64,000 bases of DNA from Mycolicibacterium aromaticivorans JS19b1 = JCM 16368 (GCF_000559085.1 NZ_JALN02000001.1:1550001-1614000); one strand, 5' to 3'. Counted from the stretch's first letter, positions 8,499 through 18,602 are shown. Made by a program: numbers and translations. Notes: generated by a model not told the origin, from the sequence alone.

Positions 8499-9812
8499 GG
8501 CGGCGTCCCGGTTCAATGCAGGACCGGCGGGAAGCACGCCGACGATCGCCCATGGCGCAGCAGCAGGAGCGCCACTGAGTCCGAGTGCGGCGCTCACCGA
8601 ATCATCAACGGGGAAGCGCACTCCCGCGCTCGTCACAAGGTAGCGTTCTGTTCCCGGTCCGCCGGTGACGTCCAGGCTGGCGCCGGGGATCATCCGCACA
8701 CTGTCGACGGCGGGCCCGTCCCCGTCGGACCCGGCCAGGGCGACCGTGCCGGGACGATCGCCGGGGTGTGGTGTGACGGCAATACCACTGTGTCCGGATA
8801 ACCATGTCGCACAGACGTCGACGCCGGCGCCGACGAGTGCGGGCGGTTCGTCGGGATAGCTTCCGACCGGCAGGGTGTCGACGAGCGGGCTGCGCGTGAT
8901 CAGCTCCGGCGGGACATCGGTGATCTCGGCCTGCGCGGCCGGGTCGCTGAACCGGATGAGTTCGGCGGCCAGCCGGCCGATGCGCTGAAGGCCACCCGGC
9001 AGCGCGACGTAGTACTCGGGTGACTCGGTCCGCACGACGCGCAGGACGGTTCCGACCGCGATCCCGGTCACCCCGGACGGTTGTCCCATTCCGGCGATCC
9101 GCGGTGCACTGATCGCCGGCACCTCGGGGATCGTGTTCAGCACCGTCGAGGACACCGTGCGTAGTGTCGCCTCCGTGATCCGCAAGGCGCGCGCCGTGGC
9201 CGGGTCGCCGGGGTCGAGCATGGCGCGTGTGCCGTCGTACAGCAGGTAGGCCGACCCGTCACCGCGCGCCACCGTGGCGACGACGGCGGTGCGAGGGTCC
9301 AAGTCGAGCGGCATGGAGTCGTCGCCAACGGCGACGGTGGTGTTCCCCTCGACGTCATCGCACACCGCCCACCTGACGTCGCGGGGCACCATCACGCGTC
9401 CGAATGATGCAGGCGCGCCGGGGATACCCAGAATCGGACCGGTGGCTGTATCGCCGAGTGCGGCGTCGTCGACCAGTCGCGGTGTGGCCGGTGAACCCAG
9501 GATCAGGCGGGCCGACGTCAGGTTTGCCACCGGGCGGAGACGGTCGTCGATCCTGACGAACAGGGCGCCGGACTGTCGCACCATCACGACTGTCGCATCG
9601 CTGGGGATGACACGGCCGGCCGCCGATCCCAGGATCGTGTCGAGGACCACGGCAATCCCCGCCACACCGCAACCGACCAGGAACGCGATCTTCCGCGCCC
9701 GAACGGGATCACGCCGGGTCGGCATCTGCCGGGCCAGGATCGCATACTCCAGGCGGCGCAGGAGGAATCGCTGTGCACTCAACTGAGCCCGAAGTGGTGG
9801 GCGGCCCGCCAT
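8463..9812 (-). CDS. eccB4: EccB4, ESX-4 core complex subunit
   Basis: EccB is a single-pass protein whose large extracytoplasmic domain caps the ESX membrane complex. The 449-residue product begins with a cytosolic stretch (QLSAQRFLLRRLEYAILAR, diagnostic for EccB), one membrane helix near residues 45-65 (IAFLVGCGVAGIAVVLDTIL), then repeated beta-rich modules typical of EccB. The ATG at 9812 has TAGCGT 7 nt upstream on the minus strand, suggesting a leaderless transcript. It is convergent with mycP4 (36-bp overlap) and 36 nt downstream of the CGNR gene. No eccE, PE or PPE genes are present, as is normal for ESX-4. Confidence 0.92.
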   Translation of the reverse strand: MAGRPPLRAQLSAQRFLLRRLEYAILARQMPTRRDPVRARKIAFLVGCGVAGIAVVLDTILGSAAGRVIPSDATVVMVRQSGALFVRIDDRLRPVANLTSARLILGSPATPRLVDDAALGDTATGPILGIPGAPASFGRVMVPRDVRWAVCDDVEGNTTVAVGDDSMPLDLDPRTAVVATVARGDGSAYLLYDGTRAMLDPGDPATARALRITEATLRTVSSTVLNTIPEVPAISAPRIAGMGQPSGVTGIAVGTVLRVVRTESPEYYVALPGGLQRIGRLAAELIRFSDPAAQAEITDVPPELITRSPLVDTLPVGSYPDEPPALVGAGVDVCATWLSGHSGIAVTPHPGDRPGTVALAGSDGDGPAVDSVRMIPGASLDVTGGPGTERYLVTSAGVRFPVDDSVSAALGLSGAPAAAPWAIVGVLPAGPALNRDAALVGRDVLGAAP

Positions 9813-9819
9813 CTGCGTG

Positions 9820-9825
9820 ACGCTA
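9820..9825 (-). promoter_or_regulatory. Leaderless-type -10 (TAGCGT) for eccB4
   Basis: TAGCGT on the minus strand ends 7 nt before the eccB4 ATG. It would let eccB4 be transcribed independently of the upstream CGNR gene. No -35 is evident. Confidence 0.45.
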
Positions 9826-9848
9826 GAACACCCGCTTACCAGGCGATG

Positions 9849-10424
9849 TCACTCATCAACAGCCCCCTCTTTCGAGCGGCGCTCGCGGTAGGCGGCGACG
9901 TGCTGACGGTTGCCGCAGTTACCGGTGTCGCAGAACATCCGGGAGCGGTTGCGGGACAGGTCGATCAACACCGCATCGCAATCGGGGGCCGCACAGATCT
10001 TGAGCCTGCGCAGTTCACCGGCGCGCACCAGGTCGGCCAGCGACATCGCCATCTCGGCACCCATCCGCTGGGCCAGTGGATCGTGGATGGACGCCAGGTG
10101 CAGGTGCCACTCCGGCATCTCCGGGTGGCGGGTCAGCCACGGGGCGGCGCGGGTATCGGAGAGCAACGCGTTGATCTGACCGACGGCGCGTTCCTCGTCG
10201 GCGGCGGCCGCCCAGATCCGGCCGAGCCGGCCGCGCAGCGTGTGCACCGCCGACACCTCGGCGTCGTCGCGATCGCGCCGGCCGGTCCAGCCGTAGCTGT
10301 CCAGATAGTCGTCCAGGGCCGGCTGGTCGCCCAGCTGCTCGCCGTCGACGCGGTCGCTGTTGATCAGCGCACAGGCAGCACGCAACGTGAGCTCTGTGTC
10401 ATGACTGAAAAGCATTTGACTCAT
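9849..10424 (-). CDS. CGNR zinc-finger protein (ABATE-type putative regulator)
   Basis: A 191-residue protein with the two-part architecture of the ABATE/zf-CGNR family: an alpha-helical N-terminal region and a C-terminal treble-clef-like zinc finger, with CAAPDC and, about 18 residues later, CDTGNCGNRQHVAAYRERR (about 145-183). Family members are regarded as stress-related transcription factors; the ligand is unknown. The start at 10424 is fixed by GGAGGA a few nt upstream, rejecting an in-frame ATG at 10457. It is divergent from the EamA exporter, a typical regulator/transporter arrangement, and it precedes eccB4. Confidence 0.8.
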   Translation of the reverse strand: MSQMLFSHDTELTLRAACALINSDRVDGEQLGDQPALDDYLDSYGWTGRRDRDDAEVSAVHTLRGRLGRIWAAAADEERAVGQINALLSDTRAAPWLTRHPEMPEWHLHLASIHDPLAQRMGAEMAMSLADLVRAGELRRLKICAAPDCDAVLIDLSRNRSRMFCDTGNCGNRQHVAAYRERRSKEGAVDE

Positions 10425-10458
10425 GACTTCCTCCGGACGTAGTGTCATGACCAACATC

Positions 10459-10465
10459 TATTTTA
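10459..10465. promoter_or_regulatory. Overlapping divergent -10 elements, CGNR gene / EamA gene
   Basis: The AT-rich TATTTTA holds TATTTT on plus (10459-10464) and TAAAAT on minus (10465-10460). The inferred leaders are about 18 nt to the EamA ATG (10490, with GGGGAG) and about 28 nt to the CGNR ATG (10424, with GGAGGA). GTCATGAC, a perfect 8-bp palindrome, lies at 10444-10451 and could be an operator half. Confidence 0.45.
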
Positions 10466-10489
10466 CTCATTACATCCGGGGAGTGCCTC

Positions 10490-11485
10490 ATGTCGACGCT
10501 GGTCCGCACCCAAGACCACTTCCGGCTTGGGCTGATGTTCGCCATCGGATCGGCGTTCACGTTCGGCATGTCCGGGCCCTTCGCCAAATCGCTGATGGGC
10601 GCCGGCTGGTCGCCGACCGCCGCCGTCACCGCCCGACTCGCCGGCGGTGCGCTGGTGATGGCGATCTTCGCCACCATCGTCAAGCCCGGCTGGGTCCGAG
10701 AAGCCCGCGCGCACGCCCGCGTCGTCGTGGCCTACGGGCTCGTCCCGATCGCCGGCGCCCAACTCTGCTACTACAACGCTGTCTCTCACCTGTCGGTCGG
10801 CGTGGCACTGCTGCTCGAATACACCGCACCCATCCTGGTCGTGGGCTGGATCTGGGGAACCACCCGGCGTCGCCCCCGCGCCATGACACTGGCCGGAGTG
10901 GCGCTCGCCGTGGCCGGAATCATGCTGGTGCTCAACGTCTTCGAAGGCGCGCACATCAACACGGCGGGCGTCCTGTGGGGATTGGGTGCAGCGATCTGCG
11001 CGGCCTGCTACTTCATGATGTCCGATGAGGTCAGCGCCGACGGCAACGGACTGAATTCGATCACCCTGGCCGCCGGCGGGCTCGTGGTCGGCACGATCGC
11101 GGTGGTGCTGCTGGGCCTGACCGGTGTGATGCCGCTGATCTTCACCGCCAACAACGCCGTTGTCGCCGGCCTGACGGTGCCGTGGTGGGTTCCGGTGGTG
11201 ATGCTGGCCGTGGTGGCCACCGCGATCGCCTACACGCTGGGCATCAGCGGGGTGGCGCGGTTGCGCCCGAGTTTCGCCTCACTGGTCGGCCTCGGCGAGG
11301 TGCTGTTCGCCGTGCTGTCGGCGTGGGTGTTGCTCGGTGAAGCGGTCACCGCCGTGCAGGCCGTGGGCGGCGTGGTGGTGCTTATGGGCCTCGCGCTGGC
11401 CCGTCAGGGCGACCGCAGTGCCGAGGTCACCGCAGCGACGTGGCCCGACGCGGGACCCATCGAGGAAGTCGCCGCGCGACACTGA
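10490..11485 (+). CDS. DMT-superfamily EamA transporter
   Basis: A 331-residue integral membrane protein of the drug/metabolite exporter type, with ten predicted helices arranged as two EamA repeats: first repeat from LGLMFAIGSAFTFGMSGPFAK to AGIMLVLNVF, second from LWGLGAAICAACYFMM to VLMGLALARQG. The conserved EYTAPILV of repeat one and LVGLGEVLFAVLSAWVLLGE of repeat two are visible. Likely an efflux permease for an amino acid or other small metabolite; the substrate cannot be told. ATG at 10490 has GGGGAG 6 nt upstream. Divergent from the CGNR gene, which may regulate it. Confidence 0.85.
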   Translation: MSTLVRTQDHFRLGLMFAIGSAFTFGMSGPFAKSLMGAGWSPTAAVTARLAGGALVMAIFATIVKPGWVREARAHARVVVAYGLVPIAGAQLCYYNAVSHLSVGVALLLEYTAPILVVGWIWGTTRRRPRAMTLAGVALAVAGIMLVLNVFEGAHINTAGVLWGLGAAICAACYFMMSDEVSADGNGLNSITLAAGGLVVGTIAVVLLGLTGVMPLIFTANNAVVAGLTVPWWVPVVMLAVVATAIAYTLGISGVARLRPSFASLVGLGEVLFAVLSAWVLLGEAVTAVQAVGGVVVLMGLALARQGDRSAEVTAATWPDAGPIEEVAARH

Positions 11486-11534
11486 TCGGCGGCACGCCAG
11501 GCAAACGCCGGGAATGAAACTCCGCTCCCATCTG

Positions 11535-11540
11535 TAACAT
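11535..11540 (+). promoter_or_regulatory. Leaderless-type -10 (TAACAT) for the first cutinase gene
   Basis: TAACAT lies 6 nt before the GTG at 11547, which has no ribosome site. This supports both a leaderless transcript and the GTG start. Confidence 0.5.
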
Positions 11541-11546
11541 CCAGAT

Positions 11547-12203
11547 GTGATATCAACCGCTGCGCCGAAGCGTTTCCTGCTGGCCGCGTCCGCTACCGTC
11601 CTCGCCGCAATGTCGGTGCTGGTCAGCCCGGCCACCTTGCCGAGAGCTGCGGCCGCCTGCAATGACGTGCAGGTGGTGTTCGCCCGCGGCACCGACGAGC
11701 CGCCGGGCATCGGGCGCGTCGGGCAGGCATTCGTCAACGCGCTGCGACCCAAGATCGGCAACCGCTCGATGGGTGTCTACGCGGTGAACTATCCCGCCAG
11801 TTACGACTTCCTGGCTGCCGCCGACGGTGCCAACGACGCCAGCGCCTTCATCCAGGGGGTGGTCAACGACTGCCCGAACACCCGGTTGGTACTCGGCGGG
11901 TATTCGCAGGGCGCGGCGATCATCGACATCATCACCTCGGTCCCCTTCCCGGCGGTGGGCTTCAACAACCCGCTACCGCCGAACGTTCCGGACCACGTCG
12001 CCGCGCTGGCCGTCTTCGGCAACCCCACCACCAAAGTTGGCCTGCCGCTGACCAGCAGCGCCGTCTACGGTGGCCGGGCTATCGACCTGTGCAACGCCGG
12101 GGACCCGATCTGCAGCAGCGGTGACGACGTCCAGGCTCACCGCATCTACAACAGTGACGGGTCAGCGGTTCAAGCCGCCTCGTTCGTCGCCGGACTGCTG
12201 TAG
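11547..12203 (+). CDS. Cutinase-like serine esterase (Cut3-type)
   Basis: A secreted alpha/beta-hydrolase of the cutinase family, acting on lipid or polyester esters at the cell envelope. 218 residues. The N-terminus to AAAA (about 36) is a signal peptide ending before CNDVQVVFARGT. The nucleophile is Ser120 in GYSQG; Asp lies in the CNAGDPIC loop and the His in DVQAHRIY. Four cysteines are placed as in other mycobacterial cutinases. The GTG start is set by the TAACAT -10. First of four tandem paralogues; M. tuberculosis, as I recall, has two here (Rv3451, Rv3452). Confidence 0.88.
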   Translation: MISTAAPKRFLLAASATVLAAMSVLVSPATLPRAAAACNDVQVVFARGTDEPPGIGRVGQAFVNALRPKIGNRSMGVYAVNYPASYDFLAAADGANDASAFIQGVVNDCPNTRLVLGGYSQGAAIIDIITSVPFPAVGFNNPLPPNVPDHVAALAVFGNPTTKVGLPLTSSAVYGGRAIDLCNAGDPICSSGDDVQAHRIYNSDGSAVQAASFVAGLL

Positions 12204-12280
12204 GTCGCGGACGGTTTGGGCCTCCCAGCCTGGTGTGTGACTATTAGCCGAATGCTCGCGACCAAGGGGGCCTCATCAGC

Positions 12281-12952
12281 ATGGCGACGCCGACCATGAC
12301 ATCACTGCGCAAACTCGGTGTTGCCTCGATCGCGGCGCTGGCGATCCTGCCGCCGATCGTCGTCGCCCCGGCAGCCCAGGCCGCGCCGTGCCCGGACGTC
12401 GAGGTCGTCTTCGCCCGCGGCACCAGCGAGCCGGCCGGTATCGGCCGTGTCGGGCAGGCCCTGGCCGACTCACTTCAGTCTCAGCTCGGCGGCCGCACGG
12501 TAAGCACCTACGGGGTCGACTACCCGGCCAGCTATGACTTCCTGGCCGCGGCCGACGGTGCCACGGACGCGACCAATCACATCGCGGCCACCGCTGCCGC
12601 ATGCCCGTCGACCCGCTTCGTTCTCGGTGGCTACTCGCAGGGCGCCGCGGTGGTGGACATGCTCGTCGGGATCCCGCCGCTGGGCAACAAGGTCGGTGAA
12701 ATCGGCTCGGCGCCTCCGCTGCCGGGCAATCTGGCCAACCGGGTCGCCGGGCTGGCGGTATTCGGAAATCCGTCGACGAAGTTCGGCATCCCCATCACGT
12801 CGGCCGGGGGGACGTTCGCCGGCAAGGGCGTCGACTTCTGCAACGACGGCGACCCGATCTGCTCGCGGGGACGCAATCCGTTCGCGCACACCGATTACGA
12901 GCAGGGGCCGGCGCCCGCGCAGGCGGCCGGTTTCCTGGCAGGCTTGCTGTAG
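12281..12952 (+). CDS. Cutinase-like serine esterase (Cut4-type)
   Basis: Second esterase of the cluster, 223 residues. The signal peptide runs to about AAQA (residue 35), then PCPDVEVVFARGTSEPAG. Nucleophile Ser119 in GYSQG; acid in FCNDGDPIC; His in NPFAHTDYE. The ATG at 12281 follows AAGGGGG by about ten nt; an ATG at 12296 is possible but has no ribosome site. It is close in sequence to the preceding gene (shared YPASYDFLAAADGA), consistent with tandem duplication. Substrate range cannot be inferred; family members include esterases and phospholipase-like enzymes. Confidence 0.88.
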   Translation: MATPTMTSLRKLGVASIAALAILPPIVVAPAAQAAPCPDVEVVFARGTSEPAGIGRVGQALADSLQSQLGGRTVSTYGVDYPASYDFLAAADGATDATNHIAATAAACPSTRFVLGGYSQGAAVVDMLVGIPPLGNKVGEIGSAPPLPGNLANRVAGLAVFGNPSTKFGIPITSAGGTFAGKGVDFCNDGDPICSRGRNPFAHTDYEQGPAPAQAAGFLAGLL

Positions 12953-12994
12953 TCTCGCAATTTCATTTGCTGCCAGCATTTTCCCAGGCTCGTC

Positions 12995-13000
12995 TACCAT
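12995..13000 (+). promoter_or_regulatory. Leaderless-type -10 (TACCAT) for the third cutinase gene
   Basis: TACCAT precedes the ATG at 13008 by 7 nt and overlaps the alternative ATG at 12999, favouring 13008 as the true start. Confidence 0.45.
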
Positions 13001-13007
13001 GGCTGGC

Positions 13008-13661
13008 ATGCGCGCGAAAACGGTACTGAGCGCGGCGGCGGCGGTTATGTCCGTGGCCGCATCCCTGTTGCCGTCGGCGGTGGCGTCCGCCGCGGACTGC
13101 CCCGACGCGGAGGTGATGTTCGCCCGCGGACGGTTCGAGCCGCCCGGCATCGGCCGCATCGGTCAGGCGTTCGTCGATTCGCTGCGCGGTAAAACCCCCA
13201 AGAGCGTCGGGGTGTACGGGGTCAACTACATCGCCGACTGGGACATCGTGCCGGGCGCGAACGACCTGAGCCGGCACATGCAATACATGGCGACGAACTG
13301 CCCCAACACCCGCCAGGTGCCAGGCGGCTACTCGCTGGGTGCCGCGGTGGTCGACGTCGTGGTCGGTTCGAACAAGGCGCAATTCGGCTTCAACTCACCG
13401 CTGCCCGCCTCCGTCGCCGATCACGTCGCGGCGGTGGTGTTGTTCGGCAATGGCACCCGCAGCATCTTCGGACCGGTGTCGGCGGCCAACAGTCCCGTCT
13501 ACGGCCCCAAGACCATCGACCAGTGCAACGTGGACGACCCGATCTGCAACGGCATCGATCCGAGCACCCTCGCCGACAACTGGAACTCGCACCTGCAGGA
13601 CGCGTACATCGGCTCGGGTCTGGTTGACCAGGCGGCCCAATTCACTGCAGACAGGCTCTGA
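13008..13661 (+). CDS. Cutinase-like esterase, GYSLG variant
   Basis: Third member of the tandem array, 217 residues. The signal peptide begins MRAKTVLSAAA and ends near VASA (about 29), before ADCPDAEVMFARGRFEPPG. The nucleophile elbow is GYSLG (Ser109) instead of GYSQG, and the approach segment is QVPGGYS instead of VLGGYS. Acid (CNVDDPIC) and His (NWNSHLQD) positions are kept, so it should be active. The oxyanion-side change may alter substrate preference. An upstream ATG at 12999 is possible. It lies 3 nt before the fourth member and is probably co-transcribed with it. Confidence 0.83.
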   Translation: MRAKTVLSAAAAVMSVAASLLPSAVASAADCPDAEVMFARGRFEPPGIGRIGQAFVDSLRGKTPKSVGVYGVNYIADWDIVPGANDLSRHMQYMATNCPNTRQVPGGYSLGAAVVDVVVGSNKAQFGFNSPLPASVADHVAAVVLFGNGTRSIFGPVSAANSPVYGPKTIDQCNVDDPICNGIDPSTLADNWNSHLQDAYIGSGLVDQAAQFTADRL

Positions 13662-13664
13662 CAC

Positions 13665-14348
13665 ATGCGGATTCGGGGGACACTGACCCGTGCGGTCACG
13701 GTGGTCGTCGCGGCCGCGGCGATGGCCCTCGGCCCGACTCCTCTGCCCGGCGGTGGCCTGATGACGGCGCCGCAGGCTTCCGCTGCGGGCTGCCCCGACG
13801 TGGAGGTGATCTTCGCGCGCGGCCGCCTTGAACCCCCCGGCGCGGGAATCATCGGCAACCAGTTCGTCAGCGCACTGCGCTCCCGCGTCCACCGCAACAT
13901 CGGCCTCTATGCGGTGAAATACCCCGCCGACAACCAGGTCGACGTCGGCGCCAACGACATCAGCCAGCGGATCATCTACAACATCAACAATTGCCCGAAT
14001 ACGCGGTTGGTTCTCGGTGGGTACTCGCTGGGCGCAGCAGCCACCGATATGGTGCTGGCACTTCCGATCCCCATCCTGGGCTTCAAGACACTGCTCCCAC
14101 CGGACGCCGGAAACCACATCGCGGCGGTCGCCTTATTCGGCAACGGAACCCAATGGTTGGGCCCAATCACGAATTTCAGCCCCGAGTATCAGGACCGGAC
14201 CATCGAGCTGTGCCACGGCGCCGACCCGATCTGCAATCCCGCCGACCCGGACACCTGGGAAGCCAATTGGCCCGACCATCTCGCCGCCGCCTATCAGAAG
14301 GCCGGAATGATCGATCAGGCAGCCGATTTCGTAGCGGGCAAGCTCTAA
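13665..14348 (+). CDS. Cutinase-like esterase, GYSLG variant
   Basis: Fourth esterase, 227 residues, with a long signal region (to about QASA, residue 40) and mature start [19 protein letters not shown]. Nucleophile Ser121 in GYSLG; acid in CHGADPIC; His in NWPDHLAA. It shares the FARGR and GYSLG signatures with the third gene, so these two form a sub-pair distinct from the first two. Its stop overlaps the end of the convergent truA by 4 bp. Likely secreted; specific role unknown. Confidence 0.83.
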   Translation: MRIRGTLTRAVTVVVAAAAMALGPTPLPGGGLMTAPQASAAGCPDVEVIFARGRLEPPGAGIIGNQFVSALRSRVHRNIGLYAVKYPADNQVDVGANDISQRIIYNINNCPNTRLVLGGYSLGAAATDMVLALPIPILGFKTLLPPDAGNHIAAVALFGNGTQWLGPITNFSPEYQDRTIELCHGADPICNPADPDTWEANWPDHLAAAYQKAGMIDQAADFVAGKL

Positions 14349-15226
14349 GGCTTATCCAGCGTTCGCAGATCGCGGGTGATCATGATGCGTGCGGCGAGCT
14401 CGTCATCCGGCGGGTAGTCCACCCCGGTGAGGGTCAGGCCACGAGCCGGTGCTGCGGCGAAGTCACTGGAACGCGAGTGCGCGGTCAACAGCGTTGCACA
14501 CCAGGATGGTTCGCGACGACCCTCCCCGACCGCGAGAAGCGCACCGACCAGTGACCGCACCATCGACCAGCAGAACGCGTCAGCGGTGACGTAGACCGTC
14601 ACCGCATCGCCGTCGCGTACCCAGTCCAGGCGCTGCAGGTCGCGGATGGTCGTCGCACCGGGCCGGTGGCGACAGAAAGCGGCGAAATCGTGCAATCCCA
14701 CCAGATGCCGCGACGCCGAATTCATGGCGTCGACGTCCAACGGCTTCGGCCAGGGTGTCACATACCGCGCGGACTGCGGCTCGACTCCGTAGGGGGCCAG
14801 CGACAGCCGGTATTCGTAGTGCCGACGCAACGCCGAGAAGCGGGCGTCGAATCCGGCTGCGGCGCGCTTGATTCCACGCACCCGAACATCCTGAGGCAGG
14901 AAGCGGGCCAGCCGGCGCACCAGCGGCAGGAACTCGGGCTCGCCGGGCCTGGCATGGCGCGGATACGCATGAGCCAGGGCGTCGGCCGGGACGTCGAGAT
15001 GGGCCACCTGGCCGGTGGCGTGTACTCCGGTGTCGGTGCGGCCGGCCCCGAAGACCCGGACCGGCTCCCGGAAGACCGTCGTGAGAGCGTCCTCGAGGAC
15101 GCCCGCGACCGTGCGGTGGCCTTCCTGCGCCGCCCAGCCGGTGAATTCAGTGCCATCGTAGGCGATGTCGAGCCGCAGACGAACGAGCCCGCCACCGCTG
15201 TCGGTGACGGGCTCGTTCGTACTCAC
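14345..15226 (-). CDS. truA: tRNA pseudouridine(38-40) synthase TruA
   Basis: Isomerises uridines 38-40 in the anticodon arm of many tRNAs. 293 residues from a GTG at 15226, which begins 4 nt after the rplQ stop. The catalytic aspartate is in [15 protein letters not shown]; other family blocks are [16 protein letters not shown] and [21 protein letters not shown] longer in-frame reading into rplQ is rejected. It closes the minus-strand ribosomal operon infA to truA, the same order as in M. tuberculosis, and its 3' end meets the fourth cutinase gene. Confidence 0.93.
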   Translation of the reverse strand: MSTNEPVTDSGGGLVRLRLDIAYDGTEFTGWAAQEGHRTVAGVLEDALTTVFREPVRVFGAGRTDTGVHATGQVAHLDVPADALAHAYPRHARPGEPEFLPLVRRLARFLPQDVRVRGIKRAAAGFDARFSALRRHYEYRLSLAPYGVEPQSARYVTPWPKPLDVDAMNSASRHLVGLHDFAAFCRHRPGATTIRDLQRLDWVRDGDAVTVYVTADAFCWSMVRSLVGALLAVGEGRREPSWCATLLTAHSRSSDFAAAPARGLTLTGVDYPPDDELAARIMITRDLRTLDKP

Positions 15227-15230
15227 GGCG

Positions 15231-15806
15231 TCAGGACTTGTCAGCGTCCGAATCCTCGGCGGATTCTTCGGCCTTCTCCTCGGCGACCTCGGCGGCAGCC
15301 TCGGCGGTCTGCGCGTCGGCGATGCCGGCATCCTCGGCCTCGACAGCTTCCATCGGCTCCTCTGCGGGGGCCTCGTCGGCAGCGGCAGCCACCGGCGCAG
15401 CCGTGGCGGCCGAGCTCTTACGAGCCCGGTTGGCTTCCGAGGTCACCGTCTTCTCCCGTACCAGTTCGATGACCGCCATCGGGGCGTTGTCGCCCTTGCG
15501 CGGCTCGACCTTGATGATGCGGGTGTAGCCGCCGTTGCGGTCCGCGAAGAACGGCGCGATCTCGGCGAACAGGGCGTGCACCACGTCCTTGTCGCGGATC
15601 TTCTTCATCACCTCACGCCGGTTGTGCAACGCGCCCTTCTTGGCGTGGGTGATGAGCTTCTCCGCGTAGGGCCGCAACGCCCGCGCCTTGGGCTCGGTGG
15701 TCTTGATCCGGCCGTGCTCGAACAGCGAGGTGGCCAGGTTGGCCAGAATCGCCTTCTGGTGTGAGGACGACCCGCCGAGGCGAGGACCCTTGGTGGGCTT
15801 GGGCAT
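15231..15806 (-). CDS. rplQ: 50S ribosomal protein L17 (bL17)
   Basis: Large-subunit protein near the exit tunnel. The core (about 1-120) starts [19 protein letters not shown] and includes [20 protein letters not shown] and the [15 protein letters not shown] and GGYTRI blocks. A C-terminal tail of about 65 residues rich in Ala, Glu and Asp follows ([14 protein letters not shown], ending EDSDADKS), making 191 residues; mycobacterial L17 carries such tails. It lies between rpoA and truA. Confidence 0.96.
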   Translation of the reverse strand: MPKPTKGPRLGGSSSHQKAILANLATSLFEHGRIKTTEPKARALRPYAEKLITHAKKGALHNRREVMKKIRDKDVVHALFAEIAPFFADRNGGYTRIIKVEPRKGDNAPMAVIELVREKTVTSEANRARKSSAATAAPVAAAADEAPAEEPMEAVEAEDAGIADAQTAEAAAEVAEEKAEESAEDSDADKS

Positions 15807-15880
15807 TGCGACTTCTCCTAAATGGGGCCGGTCCCCGTATCAGGTAGGACCGGGACGGTTCTCTTGCGAGGTTGGGTGGT

Positions 15881-16942
<1,062 letters not shown>

Positions 16943-17016
16943 CTATCTCCCTCTCGGCAACCGCTATTTGATGCCGTTAAGTGATCCGCGGAACGGTCGC
17001 CCCGCAGACGTCTTCT

Positions 17017-17622
17017 TTACTTCGAGTAGAACTCGACGATCAGCTGCTCGGCGAGCGGAACCTGGATCTGCTCACGAGTCGGCAACTGGTGGACGAGGAT
17101 TCGCTGACGCTCCCCCACGACCTGCAGCCAGGACGGGATCGGGCGCTCACCGGCGGTCTGCCGGGACAGCTCGAACGGGAAGGTGTTCAGCGACTTGTCC
17201 TTGATGTCGATGATGTCGTACTGCGACACCCGGTAGCTCGGGATGTTCACCTTGACACCATTGACGGTGAAGTGGCCGTGGCTGACCAGCTGGCGAGCCA
17301 TCCGGCGGGTACGCGCCAGGCCGGCGCGGTACACGACGTTGTCCAGCCGGGTCTCCAGGATCTGGAGCAGGTTCTCACCGGTCTTGCCGGTGGACCGATT
17401 GGCCTCTTCGTAGTACTTGCGGAACTGCTTCTCCATCACGCCGTAGGTGAAGCGAGCCTTCTGCTTCTCCTGCAGCTGCTGACGGTATTCGCTCTCCTTG
17501 ATCCGCGCGCGGCCGTGCTGGCCGGGCGGGTAGGGGCGCTTCTCGAACGACTGATCACCACCGACCAGGTCGACGCCGAGGCGGCGCGACTTGCGGGTAG
17601 CGGGTCCGGTATAACGAGCCAT
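17017..17622 (-). CDS. rpsD: 30S ribosomal protein S4 (uS4)
   Basis: Primary 16S rRNA binding protein and 30S assembly initiator. 201 residues starting MARYTGPATRKSRRLGVDL, with YPPGQHGRAR and the S4 RNA-binding domain RLDNVVYRAGLARTRRMARQ LVSHGHF. No zinc-binding cysteines are present in the N-terminal region (the C-minus form). It lies 15 nt after rpsK and before rpoA in the ribosomal operon. Confidence 0.97.
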   Translation of the reverse strand: MARYTGPATRKSRRLGVDLVGGDQSFEKRPYPPGQHGRARIKESEYRQQLQEKQKARFTYGVMEKQFRKYYEEANRSTGKTGENLLQILETRLDNVVYRAGLARTRRMARQLVSHGHFTVNGVKVNIPSYRVSQYDIIDIKDKSLNTFPFELSRQTAGERPIPSWLQVVGERQRILVHQLPTREQIQVPLAEQLIVEFYSK

Positions 17623-17637
17623 ATTTCTTTATCCTCC

Positions 17638-18051
17638 CTAGACCCGGCGCCGCTTGGGCGGACGGCAGCCGTTGTGCGGCTGCGGAGTGACGTCGGAGAT
17701 GGCGCCGACCTCGAGGCCGGCAGCCTGCAGCGAGCGAATCGCCGTTTCGCGGCCCGAACCCGGGCCCTTCACGAATACGTCGACCTTCTTCACACCGTGC
17801 TCCTGCGCCTTGCGGGCCGCATTCTCGGCGGCGAGCTGCGCGGCGAACGGGGTCGACTTACGCGACCCCTTGAAGCCGACGTGACCTGACGAAGCCCAGG
17901 CGATGACGTTGCCCTGGGGATCGGTGATCGAGACGATCGTGTTGTTGAACGTGCTCTTGATGTGAGCGGCGCCGTGCGGGATGTTCTTCTTTTCCCTGCG
18001 ACGGGTCTTCTGACCCTTCTTGGCGCCGGTGCCCTTCTTTGCCTGTGCCAT
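17638..18051 (-). CDS. rpsK: 30S ribosomal protein S11 (uS11)
   Basis: Platform protein of the 30S subunit. 137 residues with a basic N-terminus ([18 protein letters not shown]) and the family blocks [45 protein letters not shown] and the terminal [16 protein letters not shown]. It is 6 nt downstream of rpsM. Confidence 0.97.
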   Translation of the reverse strand: MAQAKKGTGAKKGQKTRRREKKNIPHGAAHIKSTFNNTIVSITDPQGNVIAWASSGHVGFKGSRKSTPFAAQLAAENAARKAQEHGVKKVDVFVKGPGSGRETAIRSLQAAGLEVGAISDVTPQPHNGCRPPKRRRV

Positions 18052-18057
18052 CCGGGG

Positions 18058-18432
18058 TTACCTGGCCTTCTTCTTGCCGGCGATGGTGCGCTTGGGGCCC
18101 TTGCGGGTGCGCGCATTGGTCTTGGTTCGCTGGCCACGCACCGGAAGGCCACGGCGGTGCCGCAGGCCCTGGTAGCAGCCGATCTCGATCTTGCGGCGAA
18201 TGTCGGCCTGAACCTCGCGGCGCAGGTCACCCTCGACCTTGAGGTTGCCTTCGATGTAGTCGCGCAGCTGGGTCACCTGATCGTCGGTGAGGTCCTTGGT
18301 GCGCAGGTCCCGGTCGATGCCGGTGCCGTCCAGGATTTCCTGGCTGCGGGTACGGCCGATGCCGTAGATATAGGTCAGCGCGATCTCCATGCGCTTGTCG
18401 CGCGGGAGATCAACGCCCATGAGACGTGCCAT
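18058..18432 (-). CDS. rpsM: 30S ribosomal protein S13 (uS13)
   Basis: Head protein contacting the P-site tRNA and the 50S subunit. 124 residues starting [19 protein letters not shown], with [14 protein letters not shown], the [20 protein letters not shown] block and a basic tail. The upstream spacer to rpmJ is about 170 nt and includes a double hairpin. Confidence 0.97.
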   Translation of the reverse strand: MARLMGVDLPRDKRMEIALTYIYGIGRTRSQEILDGTGIDRDLRTKDLTDDQVTQLRDYIEGNLKVEGDLRREVQADIRRKIEIGCYQGLRHRRGLPVRGQRTKTNARTRKGPKRTIAGKKKAR

Positions 18433-18478
18433 CAGGCAGTGATTCCTTCTCTATGCGGAGGTCTGATCCCAGTCCGTT

Positions 18479-18512
18479 CCCCGTCTGTCGGGGTCCGGCC
18501 TCCGTGCCGGAC
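18479..18512 (-). other. Double hairpin in the rpmJ-rpsM spacer
   Basis: Two adjacent perfect stems, CCCCG/CGGGG (18479-18483 and 18489-18493) and GTCCGGC/GCCGGAC (18493-18499 and 18506-18512), share one base. They lie inside the 170-nt spacer 18433-18602 of the ribosomal operon. They may attenuate or process the transcript; nothing else is recognisable in that spacer. Confidence 0.35.
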
Positions 18513-18602
18513 GTGGATGAGGCGCTTCATCTCTAAAGATGCCGGGCCCTCAGTGGTACTGGGAGGTCTGCATTCAGTTGTGGGTAGTGCTCGCGCCGGG
18601 TG

